From NCBI RefSeq assembly GCF_009862265.1, contig NZ_WWGX01000001.1:1-64000 (forward strand): a stretch of DNA of 64,000 nt, given 5' to 3'. This document shows positions 1 to 7,521 of the stretch, in pieces. Below the pieces are notes generated by a model. It had not been told where the DNA came from and did not search any database. It saw nothing but the letters and a program-made list of their open reading frames with translations. Position 1 is the stretch's first letter; every line of letters begins with the position of its first letter. The stretch is from Streptomyces sp. SID8352. Lineage in GTDB: Bacteria > Actinomycetota > Actinomycetes > Streptomycetales > Streptomycetaceae. Position numbers and translations under genes: made by a program.

Positions 1-90
1 GCCCCTACGGCCCCTACGGCCCCTACGGCCCCTACGGCCCCTACGGCCCCTACGGCCCCTACGGCCCCTACGGCCCCTACGGCCCCTACG
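1..90. repeat. 9-bp tandem repeat, 10 copies, at the window edge
   Basis: Ten uninterrupted copies of GCCCCTACG start at the first base, so the array probably continues to the left. On the plus strand it reads (APT)n in the frame that stops at a TAG at 166-168, or (GPY)n in a frame that runs on into the 3' end of phoU. The first reading would be the end of a plus-strand gene converging on phoU. The second resembles the Gly-Pro-Tyr linkers common in Streptomyces proteins. The upstream sequence is needed to decide, so no CDS is called. Confidence 0.9.
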
Positions 91-207
91 GCCCCCAGGT
101 CACCCAAGGAATCCGTCCCGGCCCGTACGGCAGGGGGCCCGGAACCCCCCAGGACGCTGTTGGTTTAGCGTCCCCCCAGTGCCGGGCCCCGCGACCGTCG
201 GAACCAC

Positions 208-882
208 TCAGGCCCCCTCCGCCTGGGGGGTCTGGGACGCGTCCACGTGCTCGCCCGTCACCAGGTAGACCACCCGCTTCGCCACCGCGACCGCGTGGTC
301 GGCGTAACGCTCGTAGTAGCGGCCCAGGAGGGTGACGTCGACGGCGGTCTCGATGCCGTGCTTCCAGCGGTCGTCCATCAGGTGCTGGAAGAGGGCGCGG
401 TGGAGCAGGTCGATGGCGTCGTCGTCCTGTTCGAGCTGGAGCGCCAGGTCGACGTCCTTGGTGATGATCACCTCGGCCGTCTTCGCCATCAGGCGCTGCG
501 CGAGCTGCCCCATCTCCAGGATCGTCGCGTGCAGGTCGTGCGGGACCGCCCGCTCCGGGTAGCGCAGCCGGGCCAGCTTGGCCACGTGCTGGGCGAGGTC
601 GCCCGAGCGCTCCAGGTCGGCCGACATGCGCAGCGAGGTCACGACGATGCGCAGGTCCGTCGCCACCGGCTGCTGCCGCGCGAGCAGGGTGATGGCCCGG
701 GCCTCCAGGTCGTGCTGCAGTTCGTCGACCTTCTGGTCGCCCTCGATCACGTGCTCGGCGAGCTTCAGGTCGGAGTCGAGGATCGCGGTCGTGGCGCGTC
801 CGATCGCGGACCCGACCAGCCGGGCCATCTCCACCAGACCGTCGCCGATCGAATCCAGTTCCTCGTGGTACGCGTCCCGCAT
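208..882 (-). CDS. phoU: PhoU phosphate signalling regulator
   Basis: This 224-residue cytoplasmic protein has the usual PhoU length and shows the duplicated three-helix-bundle pattern: acidic helix motifs recur in both halves (DQKVDELQHDLEARA near residue 50 and DDDAIDLLHRAL near residue 155). PhoU normally links the Pst phosphate importer to the PhoR kinase and keeps the Pho response off when phosphate is plentiful. The ATG at 880-882 follows a GAGAGGGAA ribosome-binding site. The gene is divergent from phoR-phoP, with PHO boxes in the shared promoter region, so it is probably activated by PhoP. The arrangement is the standard one in Streptomyces. Confidence 0.95.
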   Translation of the reverse strand: MRDAYHEELDSIGDGLVEMARLVGSAIGRATTAILDSDLKLAEHVIEGDQKVDELQHDLEARAITLLARQQPVATDLRIVVTSLRMSADLERSGDLAQHVAKLARLRYPERAVPHDLHATILEMGQLAQRLMAKTAEVIITKDVDLALQLEQDDDAIDLLHRALFQHLMDDRWKHGIETAVDVTLLGRYYERYADHAVAVAKRVVYLVTGEHVDASQTPQAEGA

Positions 883-986
883 CAGGGTTCCCTCTCGTGC
901 GTCCGGTTGGGCGACCTCGGGGATTTCGTACCCCGAGTGGCCCTCACGCCTACACGTTCCGGCCCGTACGCGTCCGTTTCCGGCAC

Positions 987-1019
987 CCGGGGTGAACCGG
1001 CACCGGCTCCCAGGTGAAC
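987..1019 (-). promoter_or_regulatory. PHO box array between phoU and phoR
   Basis: Read towards phoU there are three adjacent 11-bp units. The outer two, GTTCACCTGGG (1009-1019) and GTTCACCCCGG (987-997), match the PhoP consensus well; the central one (998-1008) is weak. The 22-bp spacing of the good units is what tandem PhoP dimers require. The array lies about 100 bp upstream of phoU and 75-105 bp upstream of phoR, so it could serve both genes. Confidence 0.8.
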
Positions 1020-1092
1020 TCTGGGCGACGAGTGTTCGAGGTCGCACTCCGATGGCTGGGGCCATCCCCTTCACCATGCCTAACCTGGACGC

Positions 1093-2520
1093 ATGGACGT
1101 GAACGCGGCGGTCGCCGCAGCGGCGGCGATGGCCGGAGTGCTCACCGGCGTCATCGCCATGCTGGCGTTCCGCTGGAGCGAGCGCGAACTGCGCCGCCCC
1201 ACCCGTAGCTCCCTGCACACCGACCCCGTGCTCCCGCCCGGGGTGGACACCGTCCTGTCGGTGCTCCGCTCCTCCGCGGTCGTCCTCGACGAGGCCGACG
1301 CCGTGGTCAAGGCCAGTTCGGCGGCGTACGCCCTCGGCCTGGTCCGCGGCGGCAAGCTGGCCGTCGAGCCGATGCTGCAGATGGCCCGGGACACCCGGCG
1401 GGACGGTGAGATACGGCAGGTCGAGCTGGACCTGCCGCGGCGCGGGACCGGCCGGGGCGAGGCCCTCGCGGTCTCCGCCCGGGTGGCGCCGCTCGGGTCG
1501 CGGCTGGTCCTGCTGCTGGTGGAGGACCTCACCGAGGCCCGCCGCATCGAGGCCGTGCGCCGCGACTTCGTCGCCAATGTGAGCCATGAGCTGAAGACGC
1601 CGGTCGGCGCGCTCTCGCTGCTCTCGGAGGCCGTCATGGACGCCTCCGACGATCCGGAGGCCGTGGAGCGGTTCGCCGGGCGCATGCAGATCGAGGCGAC
1701 CCGGCTGACCAACCTGGTGCAGGAGCTGATCGACCTGTCCCGGGTGCAGAACGACGACCCGCTCGACGACGCCGAGCCCGTCCGGGTGGACGAGCTGGTC
1801 GCCGAGGCCATCGACCGCTGCCGCCACGCGGCGGGCACCAAGCAGATCACCATGGCCTCCGGCGGCACGGCGGGCCTGCGGGTGCGCGGCAACCGCGGGC
1901 AGCTCGCCGCCGCGCTCGGCAACCTCGTCGAGAACGCCGTCAACTACTCTCCGGCGCGCACCCGGGTCGGCATCGCGGCCCGCCGGGTCGCCTCCTCCGG
2001 GGGCGATCTGATCGAGATAGCCGTGACCGACCAGGGCATCGGCATATCGGAGCGGGACAAGGAGCGTGTCTTCGAGCGCTTCTACCGCGTCGACCCGGCC
2101 CGCTCCCGGGCCACCGGGGGCACCGGCCTGGGGCTCGCCATCGTCAAGCACGTGGTCGCCTCGCACGGCGGGGAGGTCACCGTGTGGAGCGCCGAGGGCC
2201 AGGGGTCCACCTTCACCCTGCGGCTGCCGGAGTCGGGTGCCGCCCGCGACCGCGCGGCGGGCCCCGACGGCCCGGACGGCCGCGGGGACCGGTTCCGCGA
2301 CGGCGACCGCGACCCCCGCCCCGAGGACCCGGGCGCCCCCGCGGCCCCCGGCGTTCCGGACGCCCCCGAGGGTGCGGAGGCCGGCCGGCCGTCCGCCCCC
2401 GCCTCCCCCCACACCCCCCGTACCACCGCCCGAACCGCACCGTCCGCATCAACCACCGCATCAGCACCGTCCGCACCATCCGCGATCGAATCGCTTTCCG
2501 CCCCGGAGGTCCTTCCGTGA
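1093..2520 (+). CDS. phoR: PhoR (SenX3-like) phosphate sensor histidine kinase
   Basis: This 475-residue membrane kinase has one N-terminal transmembrane segment (about residues 5-26), a PAS-like sensor region, and a HisKA domain with H-box VSHELKTP in which His165 is the likely phosphorylation site. The HATPase part shows the N box NLVENAVNY near 277 and the G boxes DQGIGI and GTGLGLAIVKH. It should phosphorylate PhoP when phosphate is scarce. After about residue 385 the sequence becomes a Pro/Ala/Thr/Ser-rich tail of some 90 residues with no recognisable fold, which is longer than needed for the catalytic core. Its TGA overlaps the GTG of phoP, giving tight translational coupling. Confidence 0.93.
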   Translation: MDVNAAVAAAAAMAGVLTGVIAMLAFRWSERELRRPTRSSLHTDPVLPPGVDTVLSVLRSSAVVLDEADAVVKASSAAYALGLVRGGKLAVEPMLQMARDTRRDGEIRQVELDLPRRGTGRGEALAVSARVAPLGSRLVLLLVEDLTEARRIEAVRRDFVANVSHELKTPVGALSLLSEAVMDASDDPEAVERFAGRMQIEATRLTNLVQELIDLSRVQNDDPLDDAEPVRVDELVAEAIDRCRHAAGTKQITMASGGTAGLRVRGNRGQLAAALGNLVENAVNYSPARTRVGIAARRVASSGGDLIEIAVTDQGIGISERDKERVFERFYRVDPARSRATGGTGLGLAIVKHVVASHGGEVTVWSAEGQGSTFTLRLPESGAARDRAAGPDGPDGRGDRFRDGDRDPRPEDPGAPAAPGVPDAPEGAEAGRPSAPASPHTPRTTARTAPSASTTASAPSAPSAIESLSAPEVLP

Positions 2521-3197
2521 CCCGTGTGCTCGTCGTCGAGGACGAGGAGTCCTTCTCCGACGCACTGTCGTACATGCTTCGCAAGGAGGGCTTCGAGGTC
2601 GCCGTCGCGACCACCGGGCCCGACGGTCTGGACGAGTTCGAGCGCAACGGCGCCGACCTCGTCCTCCTCGACCTGATGCTGCCCGGACTGCCGGGCACCG
2701 AGGTGTGCCGGCAGCTGCGCGGCCGCTCCAACGTCCCCGTGATCATGGTGACGGCCAAGGACAGCGAGATCGACAAGGTCGTCGGCCTGGAGATAGGGGC
2801 CGACGACTACGTCACCAAGCCCTTCTCCTCGCGCGAGCTGGTCGCCCGCATCCGCGCCGTGCTGCGCCGCCGCGGCGAACCGGAGGAGGTGGCCCCGGCG
2901 GCGCTGGAGGCCGGTCCGGTCCGGATGGACGTCGACCGGCACGTGGTGACCGTCGGAGGGGCCAAGGTCGACCTGCCGCTGAAGGAGTTCGACCTGCTGG
3001 AGATGCTGCTGCGCAACGCCGGCCGGGTGCTGACCCGGATGCAGCTCATCGACCGGGTGTGGGGCGCCGACTACGTCGGTGACACCAAGACCCTGGACGT
3101 CCACGTCAAGCGGCTGCGCGCCAAGATCGAGCCGGACCCGGGCGCGCCCCGGTACCTGGTGACGGTGCGCGGGCTGGGCTACAAGTTCGAGCCGTAG
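2517..3197 (+). CDS. phoP: PhoP (RegX3-like) phosphate response regulator
   Basis: This 226-residue OmpR-type response regulator has a receiver domain (residues 1-120, phospho-acceptor Asp52 in VLLDLMLPG, conserved Lys in the VTKPF motif) and a winged-helix DNA-binding domain (about 130-226, ending GLGYKFEP). Phosphorylated PhoP binds PHO boxes and switches on phosphate scavenging and represses many antibiotic pathways. The GTG start at 2517 overlaps the phoR stop in a GTGA arrangement, so both are made from one mRNA. A strong hairpin at 3287-3327 ends the unit. Confidence 0.95.
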   Translation: MTRVLVVEDEESFSDALSYMLRKEGFEVAVATTGPDGLDEFERNGADLVLLDLMLPGLPGTEVCRQLRGRSNVPVIMVTAKDSEIDKVVGLEIGADDYVTKPFSSRELVARIRAVLRRRGEPEEVAPAALEAGPVRMDVDRHVVTVGGAKVDLPLKEFDLLEMLLRNAGRVLTRMQLIDRVWGADYVGDTKTLDVHVKRLRAKIEPDPGAPRYLVTVRGLGYKFEP

Positions 3198-3286
3198 GCC
3201 GGCCGCGCCGGGGCCGCCCGGCCCCGGCGGAGCGGTCCGCGCGCCGTCCCGGGCGCGGGCGGCGGTGCGCCGTACCGCACGCACCA

Positions 3287-3327
3287 CGCGGAAGGGCGGG
3301 ACCTCGTGGAGGTCCCGCCCTTCCGCG
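3287..3327 (+). terminator. Terminator after phoP
   Basis: A perfect 19-bp inverted repeat (3287-3305 with 3309-3327) closes on a 3-nt loop about 90 bp after the phoP stop. There is no U-tract, as is usual for Streptomyces terminators. The remaining 3328-3546 holds no convincing gene. Confidence 0.8.
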
Positions 3328-3546
3328 TTCCCGCGCCCGCCGGGGCCGGGCCGGGCGGGCGGCCGGGTCTTTCCGACCCTTCCCGTCCGCCGCGCGACGC
3401 CGTGCACGCACGCCCGCCGCACCGGCCCCGGCCCCGGTCGGTCCAGTACGGAGACCTGGGGCCTGCGCGCCGCGCACAGGCACCTGAGGCCGCGCGGCCG
3501 CTCCACGGGCGACGACGGCGAACGTCGGACAGGACCTGGCCGGGTC

Positions 3547-4068
3547 CTAGGCCGCCGGGGCGCCGCTGGGGCCCCAGGAGGTGTAGTAGCTCTCGGCCGG
3601 CACGACGAAGGCGCCGAGGCTCACGTCGCCGGTCTCGCTGAGCGCGAAGGTGACCTTCTGCACGTCGCCGTCGCGGACCGCCTCCCCACCGGAGGGCAGT
3701 TCGGCGGCGGCGTTGCCGTCGCCGCCGAGGATCAGCCGGCCGCCCGCGGGGACGGTAAGGTTCCGGCCGTCGGCGGGCTTCAGGGCCGCCGCGCCGGCGC
3801 CGTCCACGGTGATGGACTCCAGCGTCTGGTCCGTCCGGCCCTTGTTGAACAGGGTGGCGATGACCGTGGCCGGGCCCTTCGCCTGCTCGTCGGGCTGGGT
3901 GACGACCACCGCGTTCTGGATCTCGATGTCACCGACGGAGGTCGCCGCGTGGTCCGGCTGGATCTCCAGCGTCTGGGCGTTGTGGCCCGCGCCGCACCCG
4001 GCGAGCGTGGCGACCGAGAACGCGATGGCGGAGGCGGCGATGGCGCCGCGTCGAAGGCTGCTGCTCAC
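3547..4068 (-). CDS. Secreted lipoprotein of unknown function (LpqE-like)
   Basis: This 173-residue protein begins with a typical lipoprotein signal peptide: a basic MSSSLRR segment, a hydrophobic stretch and the lipobox LAGC with Cys25 as the lipid-anchored residue. The mature part is predicted beta-rich, with phrases such as NAVVVTQPD and VIATLFNKG that resemble the small copper-chaperone/LpqE-like lipoproteins of actinobacteria. No catalytic motif is visible. It lies alone, convergent with phoP and upstream of a gene-free region, at the position where other Streptomyces have a hypothetical gene between phoP and carD. The function is unknown. Confidence 0.8.
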   Translation of the reverse strand: MSSSLRRGAIAASAIAFSVATLAGCGAGHNAQTLEIQPDHAATSVGDIEIQNAVVVTQPDEQAKGPATVIATLFNKGRTDQTLESITVDGAGAAALKPADGRNLTVPAGGRLILGGDGNAAAELPSGGEAVRDGDVQKVTFALSETGDVSLGAFVVPAESYYTSWGPSGAPAA

Positions 4069-4413
4069 GGCGGCGGCAACTCCTTGGGCTCGAACGTGGC
4101 GGCGGCTACGGATAAAGCCGCCCTAAGTTACTGTCAGCGGCCTTAGGTTACCGAGCCGTTCCCGGGCGGGCGCACCCGACCCTCCCGGAGCCGGTCCCCG
4201 GCGTCGGCGCGGGCCGCCGTTCCCGGTGGGCGCGCCCGGCCCTCCCCGAAGCGGCCCCCGGCTTCGCCCGGCGGGCGGCGGGCGGCGGGGCGGCCCCGGG
4301 GCCGGGGCCCGCCGCGGTCCTGGAGGCCGGGCGTCCGGCGCGCCGGACGCGGGCGGCGCGGCGGGGCACGGCGCAATGGTCCCGGAGCCGTCCACCATTC
4401 ACATAAGAAGCAC

Positions 4414-4509
4414 CGTCATACGGGTGGCATACCCACCGGCATACACACCCCCATACCGCCCGGCATACGTACCGCCATACGGTCCGGCATACCGCGCGCG
4501 ATACCGCGC
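4414..4509. repeat. Array of eight 12-bp repeats with an invariant (C)ATAC core
   Basis: Eight consecutive 12-bp units of the form GGCATACNNNCC run from 4414 to 4509 with ATAC kept in every unit while the flanking bases vary. On the plus strand this would read as a P/A/Y repeat with a four-residue period and on the minus strand as a Met-Pro-Gly repeat ending at a stop at 4416, but neither has a convincing gene around it. The conserved core with diverged flanks suggests a repeated protein-binding site or a slipping repeat. Confidence 0.75.
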
Positions 4510-4557
4510 GGGCGGCGGCGTGTGAATTCCCCCGGCGGGAATGCCCGGACGGCCGGT

Positions 4558-4604
4558 GAATTGATCACCCGCGGGCCCCCCGGACGGCCCGGGTGATCAA
4601 TTCC
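4558..4604. other. Long inverted repeat upstream of carD
   Basis: GAATTGATCACCCGCGGGCC (4558-4577) pairs with the sequence at 4586-4604 apart from a two-base bulge, around an 8-nt loop. It lies more than 250 bp from either neighbouring gene and follows no obvious transcript, so it may be a terminator of a non-coding RNA or a regulator-binding palindrome. Confidence 0.6.
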
Positions 4605-4901
4605 GGAATCGTCCGGAAGCCCGCCGCCCGCACCGAACGGAGTAGTGTAAGTCGCACCCGGACAACCGGACATATGGGGAGATTCATCCGGGTCGGGGCC
4701 CCTTCCGGCGTGTGTGACGTGCGTGTTTCGTCCGGCCCGGAGAGCCGCTCCGACCTGCGAATACCGTGCTCCGGGGGCCTGTCGCAGCACGTTCCCGCCG
4801 CTGTTGTCAAGCCCTGAGATATGCCCTGACCTGCGAAAACGCCATTCAGTGGACGCCGTATCCGTGTTACCCTGGATAGCCACGGAAGGGGTACCTGTCA
4901 C

Positions 4902-5384
4902 ATGACGTTCAAGGTTGGCGACACCGTGGTCTATCCCCATCACGGGGCCGCGCTGATCGAGGCTATCGAAACTCGCCAGATCAAAGGCGTGGACAAGACC
5001 TACTTGGTGCTGAAGGTCGCCCAGGGTGACCTGACGGTACGTGTGCCAGCGGACAATGCGGAGTTCGTCGGCGTGCGTGATGTGGTCGGTCAGGACGGGC
5101 TGGACCGGGTCTTCGAGGTGCTGCGCGCGCCGTACGCCGAGGAGCCCACGAACTGGTCGCGCCGCTACAAGGCAAACCTGGAGAAGCTCGCCTCCGGCGA
5201 CGTCATCAAGGTCGCGGAAGTCGTGCGCGACCTGTGGCGGCGCGAGCGCGAGCGCGGACTCTCCGCCGGTGAGAAGCGCATGCTCGCCAAGGCCCGCCAG
5301 ATCCTGGTGAGCGAACTCGCGCTCGCGGAGAACACCAACGAGGACAAGGCGGAAGCCCTGCTCGACGAGGTGCTCGCCTCCTGA
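4902..5384 (+). CDS. carD: CarD/CdnL RNA-polymerase-binding transcription factor
   Basis: This 160-residue protein matches the actinobacterial CarD/CdnL family over its full length. The N-terminal Tudor-like RNA polymerase interaction domain (residues 1-60) starts with [15 protein letters not shown], and the C-terminal helical DNA-binding domain carries the Trp-containing motif [12 protein letters not shown] near residues 87-98. CarD binds the RNA polymerase beta subunit at rRNA and other promoters and stabilises the open complex; it is essential in mycobacteria. The ATG at 4902 follows a GGAAGGGG-like ribosome-binding site. A very strong hairpin follows the gene, so it is transcribed apart from ispD. 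Confidence 0.95.
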   Translation: MTFKVGDTVVYPHHGAALIEAIETRQIKGVDKTYLVLKVAQGDLTVRVPADNAEFVGVRDVVGQDGLDRVFEVLRAPYAEEPTNWSRRYKANLEKLASGDVIKVAEVVRDLWRRERERGLSAGEKRMLAKARQILVSELALAENTNEDKAEALLDEVLAS

Positions 5385-5421
5385 CACGGGGACGGGTCCG
5401 CCCGTTCCGTTCAGCGCACCG

Positions 5422-5473
5422 AGATGCCGCGGTGCCCGATGACAGTCTGCTGTCGCCGGGCACCGCGGCATCT
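5422..5473 (+). terminator. Terminator after carD
   Basis: Perfect 17-bp arms (5422-5438 and 5457-5473) enclose a second small hairpin made of GACAG and CTGTC, giving an almost continuous stem of over 20 bp. It starts 38 bp after the carD stop. Confidence 0.8.
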
Positions 5474-5897
5474 TCGTGTCCGCAGCACCCGGGGCATCCG
5501 CAATGCCGCCGGCCCGGCGATGCCCGGAAAAGGCGGCGCGCCCCGAGGCCACCTCCCGGGCCCGCCGGGGGCCGTCCGGGCGCCGGGTGCCCCGGAGGCC
5601 GTCGGCCCGCCGCGCGTGGCGGGCCACGGGAGGCGCACCCGGACGTGCGGCTCGGCCGGCCGCGCGCTGCGCCCGGGATGCGCGTTCGGGCACCCCGGTG
5701 CCGGTGATCCTCGTACGCTCGTCCCGGGGAGGCCGCCGGGCGGTGTGGCGCGGCGCGCCCCGGAAACGGCGCGTCTGGCGTGCCGGGCCCGGGGCGCAGG
5801 CTCGACCGGGGTCACGGAAGGGTCCGGTCGGGGCGTCGCGCCCGGCACGGTGAGGCCATACCCAAGTAGGTCGAGCACACAAACCTGACAGGAACCG
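5474..5897. other. Gene-free region between carD and ispD
   Basis: This 424-bp stretch is very GC-rich and no frame resembles a gene. The last 60 bases before ispD are less GC-rich and should hold its promoter and ribosome-binding site (CAGGAACC at 5888-5895). Confidence 0.6.
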
Positions 5898-6683
5898 ATG
5901 TCTGACGATTCGCTTCCCCCGCCCGCTCCGACGTCCGCGTCGGCCCCTTCCCCCGCCCCGGCGGGGCGCACCGCCGCGGTGATCCCCGCCGCCGGCCGGG
6001 GCGTGCGCCTCGGCCCGGGCGCCCCCAAGGCGCTGCGCGCGCTGGGCGGCACGCCCATGCTGATCCACGCCGTCCGCGCGCTGGCCGCCTCCCGCGCGGT
6101 CTCCCTGGTCGTCGTCGTGGCCCCGCCCGAGGGGGCCGCCGAGGTGCGCAGCCTCCTGGACGCGCATTCCCTGCCCGAGCGCACCGACTTCACCGTCGTC
6201 CCCGGCGGCGACTCCCGGCAGGAGTCCGTACGGCGCGGCCTCGACGCGCTGCCGGACGACTGCGGGATCGTCCTCGTCCACGACGCGGCCCGGCCGCTGG
6301 TGCCGGTGGACACGGTCGACGCCGTGATCGAGGCGGTGCGGGAGGGGGCGCCCGCCGTGGTGCCGGTGCTGCCGCTGGCCGACACCGTCAAGGAGGTGGA
6401 GCCCGCCGCCGTGCCCGGCGCCCCGGAGCCGGTGGTGGCCACGCCGGAGCGGGCGCGGCTGCGCGCGGTGCAGACCCCGCAGGGCTTCGACCGGGCGACG
6501 CTGGTGCGCGCCCACGAGACCGTCACCGGCGAGGTCACCGACGACGCGAGCATGGTCGAGCGGCTTGGGCTGACGGTGGTGGCCGTGCCCGGCCACGAGG
6601 AGGCGTTCAAGGTGACCCGGCCCCTCGACCTGGTCCTCGCCGACGCGGTCCTCGCGCGCAGGAGGCTGAACGATGGCTTCTGA
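5898..6683 (+). CDS. ispD: IspD, 2-C-methyl-D-erythritol 4-phosphate cytidylyltransferase
   Basis: This 261-residue enzyme couples CTP to MEP in the third step of the MEP isoprenoid pathway. The nucleotide-binding signature [14 protein letters not shown] lies near residues 29-42. The conserved [28 protein letters not shown] and TDDASMVE motifs all follow in order. An Ala/Pro-rich leader of about 25 residues precedes the fold and is typical of Streptomyces. The end overlaps ispF by 11 bp, so the two successive-pathway enzymes are translationally coupled. Confidence 0.95.
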   Translation: MSDDSLPPPAPTSASAPSPAPAGRTAAVIPAAGRGVRLGPGAPKALRALGGTPMLIHAVRALAASRAVSLVVVVAPPEGAAEVRSLLDAHSLPERTDFTVVPGGDSRQESVRRGLDALPDDCGIVLVHDAARPLVPVDTVDAVIEAVREGAPAVVPVLPLADTVKEVEPAAVPGAPEPVVATPERARLRAVQTPQGFDRATLVRAHETVTGEVTDDASMVERLGLTVVAVPGHEEAFKVTRPLDLVLADAVLARRRLNDGF

Positions 6684-7317
6684 GCCTCGCGGCACCCAGA
6701 ACGGCGCCCCCGGCGGCCCCCAGGACGGCGCCCCCGGCGGCCCTCAGGGAGGCGCACCCCGTGACACGCCCGGCGGCACGGCGGACGGCGCGGCCCGCCT
6801 CCCGCGCGACGACACGCCGTACGGCCCCCCGGACGGGCCACCGCTGCCGCAGGTCGGGATCGGGACCGACATCCACGGCTTCGAGGAGGGCCGGGAGCTG
6901 TGGTGCGCCGGATTGAGGTGGGAGGGCGAGGGCAGCGGACTCGCCGGCCACTCCGACGCCGACGTCGTGGCCCACGCGGCCTGCAACGCGCTGTTCTCGG
7001 CGGCCGGCCTGGGCGACCTGGGCCAGCACTTCGGCACCGGGCGCCCGCAGTGGGCCGGGGCGTCCGGGGTGACGCTGCTGGCGGAGGCGGCCCGGATCGT
7101 GCGGGACGCCGGATTCCGCATCGGCAACGTGGCCGTGCAGGTCGTCGGGGACCGGCCGAAGGTCGGCAAGCGGCGGGCCGAGGCCCAGCGGGTGCTCTCG
7201 GAGACCGTGGGCGCGCCGGTGTCGGTCTCCGGGGCGACCACCGACGGACTGGGGTTCCCCGGGCGCGGCGAGGGCCTGATGGCGGTCGCCACCGCCCTGG
7301 TCGTACGGGTCCGGTGA
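6673..7317 (+). CDS. ispF: IspF, 2-C-methyl-D-erythritol 2,4-cyclodiphosphate synthase
   Basis: IspF cyclises CDP-ME 2-phosphate to MEcPP with loss of CMP. The core starts only at about residue 59 with [11 protein letters not shown] (metal-binding Asp and His) and continues with [11 protein letters not shown] and the C-terminal [14 protein letters not shown] motif. The core of about 155 residues is normal for the family, but the total of 214 is long because of a Gly/Pro/Ala-rich N-terminal extension with repeated GAPGGPQ units. An internal start nearer the core is possible, but the ATG at 6673 overlaps ispD as expected for a coupled pair. Confidence 0.93.
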   Translation: MASEPRGTQNGAPGGPQDGAPGGPQGGAPRDTPGGTADGAARLPRDDTPYGPPDGPPLPQVGIGTDIHGFEEGRELWCAGLRWEGEGSGLAGHSDADVVAHAACNALFSAAGLGDLGQHFGTGRPQWAGASGVTLLAEAARIVRDAGFRIGNVAVQVVGDRPKVGKRRAEAQRVLSETVGAPVSVSGATTDGLGFPGRGEGLMAVATALVVRVR

Positions 7318-7521
7318 CCCGGCCCGCGGCCCCCGCCGGTCCCGCCCGCGGCCGTCCGCCGCGCCCCGCCCGGGACGCGCCCGCGGGCCCGTTCCCGGCC
7401 CCCGCCGGAACGGGCCGGGAGCGGCGCGGGACCGGTCCGGGGCAGGGGGCGGGTTCCGCCCGAGGCGGAAGTGGGACCGGTGGGGTGTGGGACAGGGGGC
7501 CGCGCCGACTACCCTGGACGG

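Larger units (their letters stand above)
4069..4901. other. Gene-free region between the lipoprotein and carD
   Basis: No open frame here has Streptomyces-like coding character. The region contains the promoter of the lipoprotein gene (an A/T-rich patch near 4105-4130), an array of 12-bp repeats (4414-4509), a long inverted repeat (4558-4604) and the carD promoter with a TACCCT -10-like hexamer at about 4868-4873. Confidence 0.7.

Noticed and set aside
1..168. Partial plus-strand gene ending at the TAG at 166-168
   Set aside because: The repeat leaves two frames open and the upstream part is outside the window, so a CDS cannot be supported.
208..2412. A 734-codon open frame opposite phoR and phoU
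   Set aside because: Only its 3' end is real (phoU). The rest is open because high-GC DNA gives long antisense frames, and its composition is Gly/Arg/Val-rich with no motif.
4226..4525. A 99-residue frame through the 12-bp repeats
   Set aside because: The N-terminal half is pure Gly/Arg/Pro low complexity and there is no ribosome-binding site; the repeats explain the open frame.
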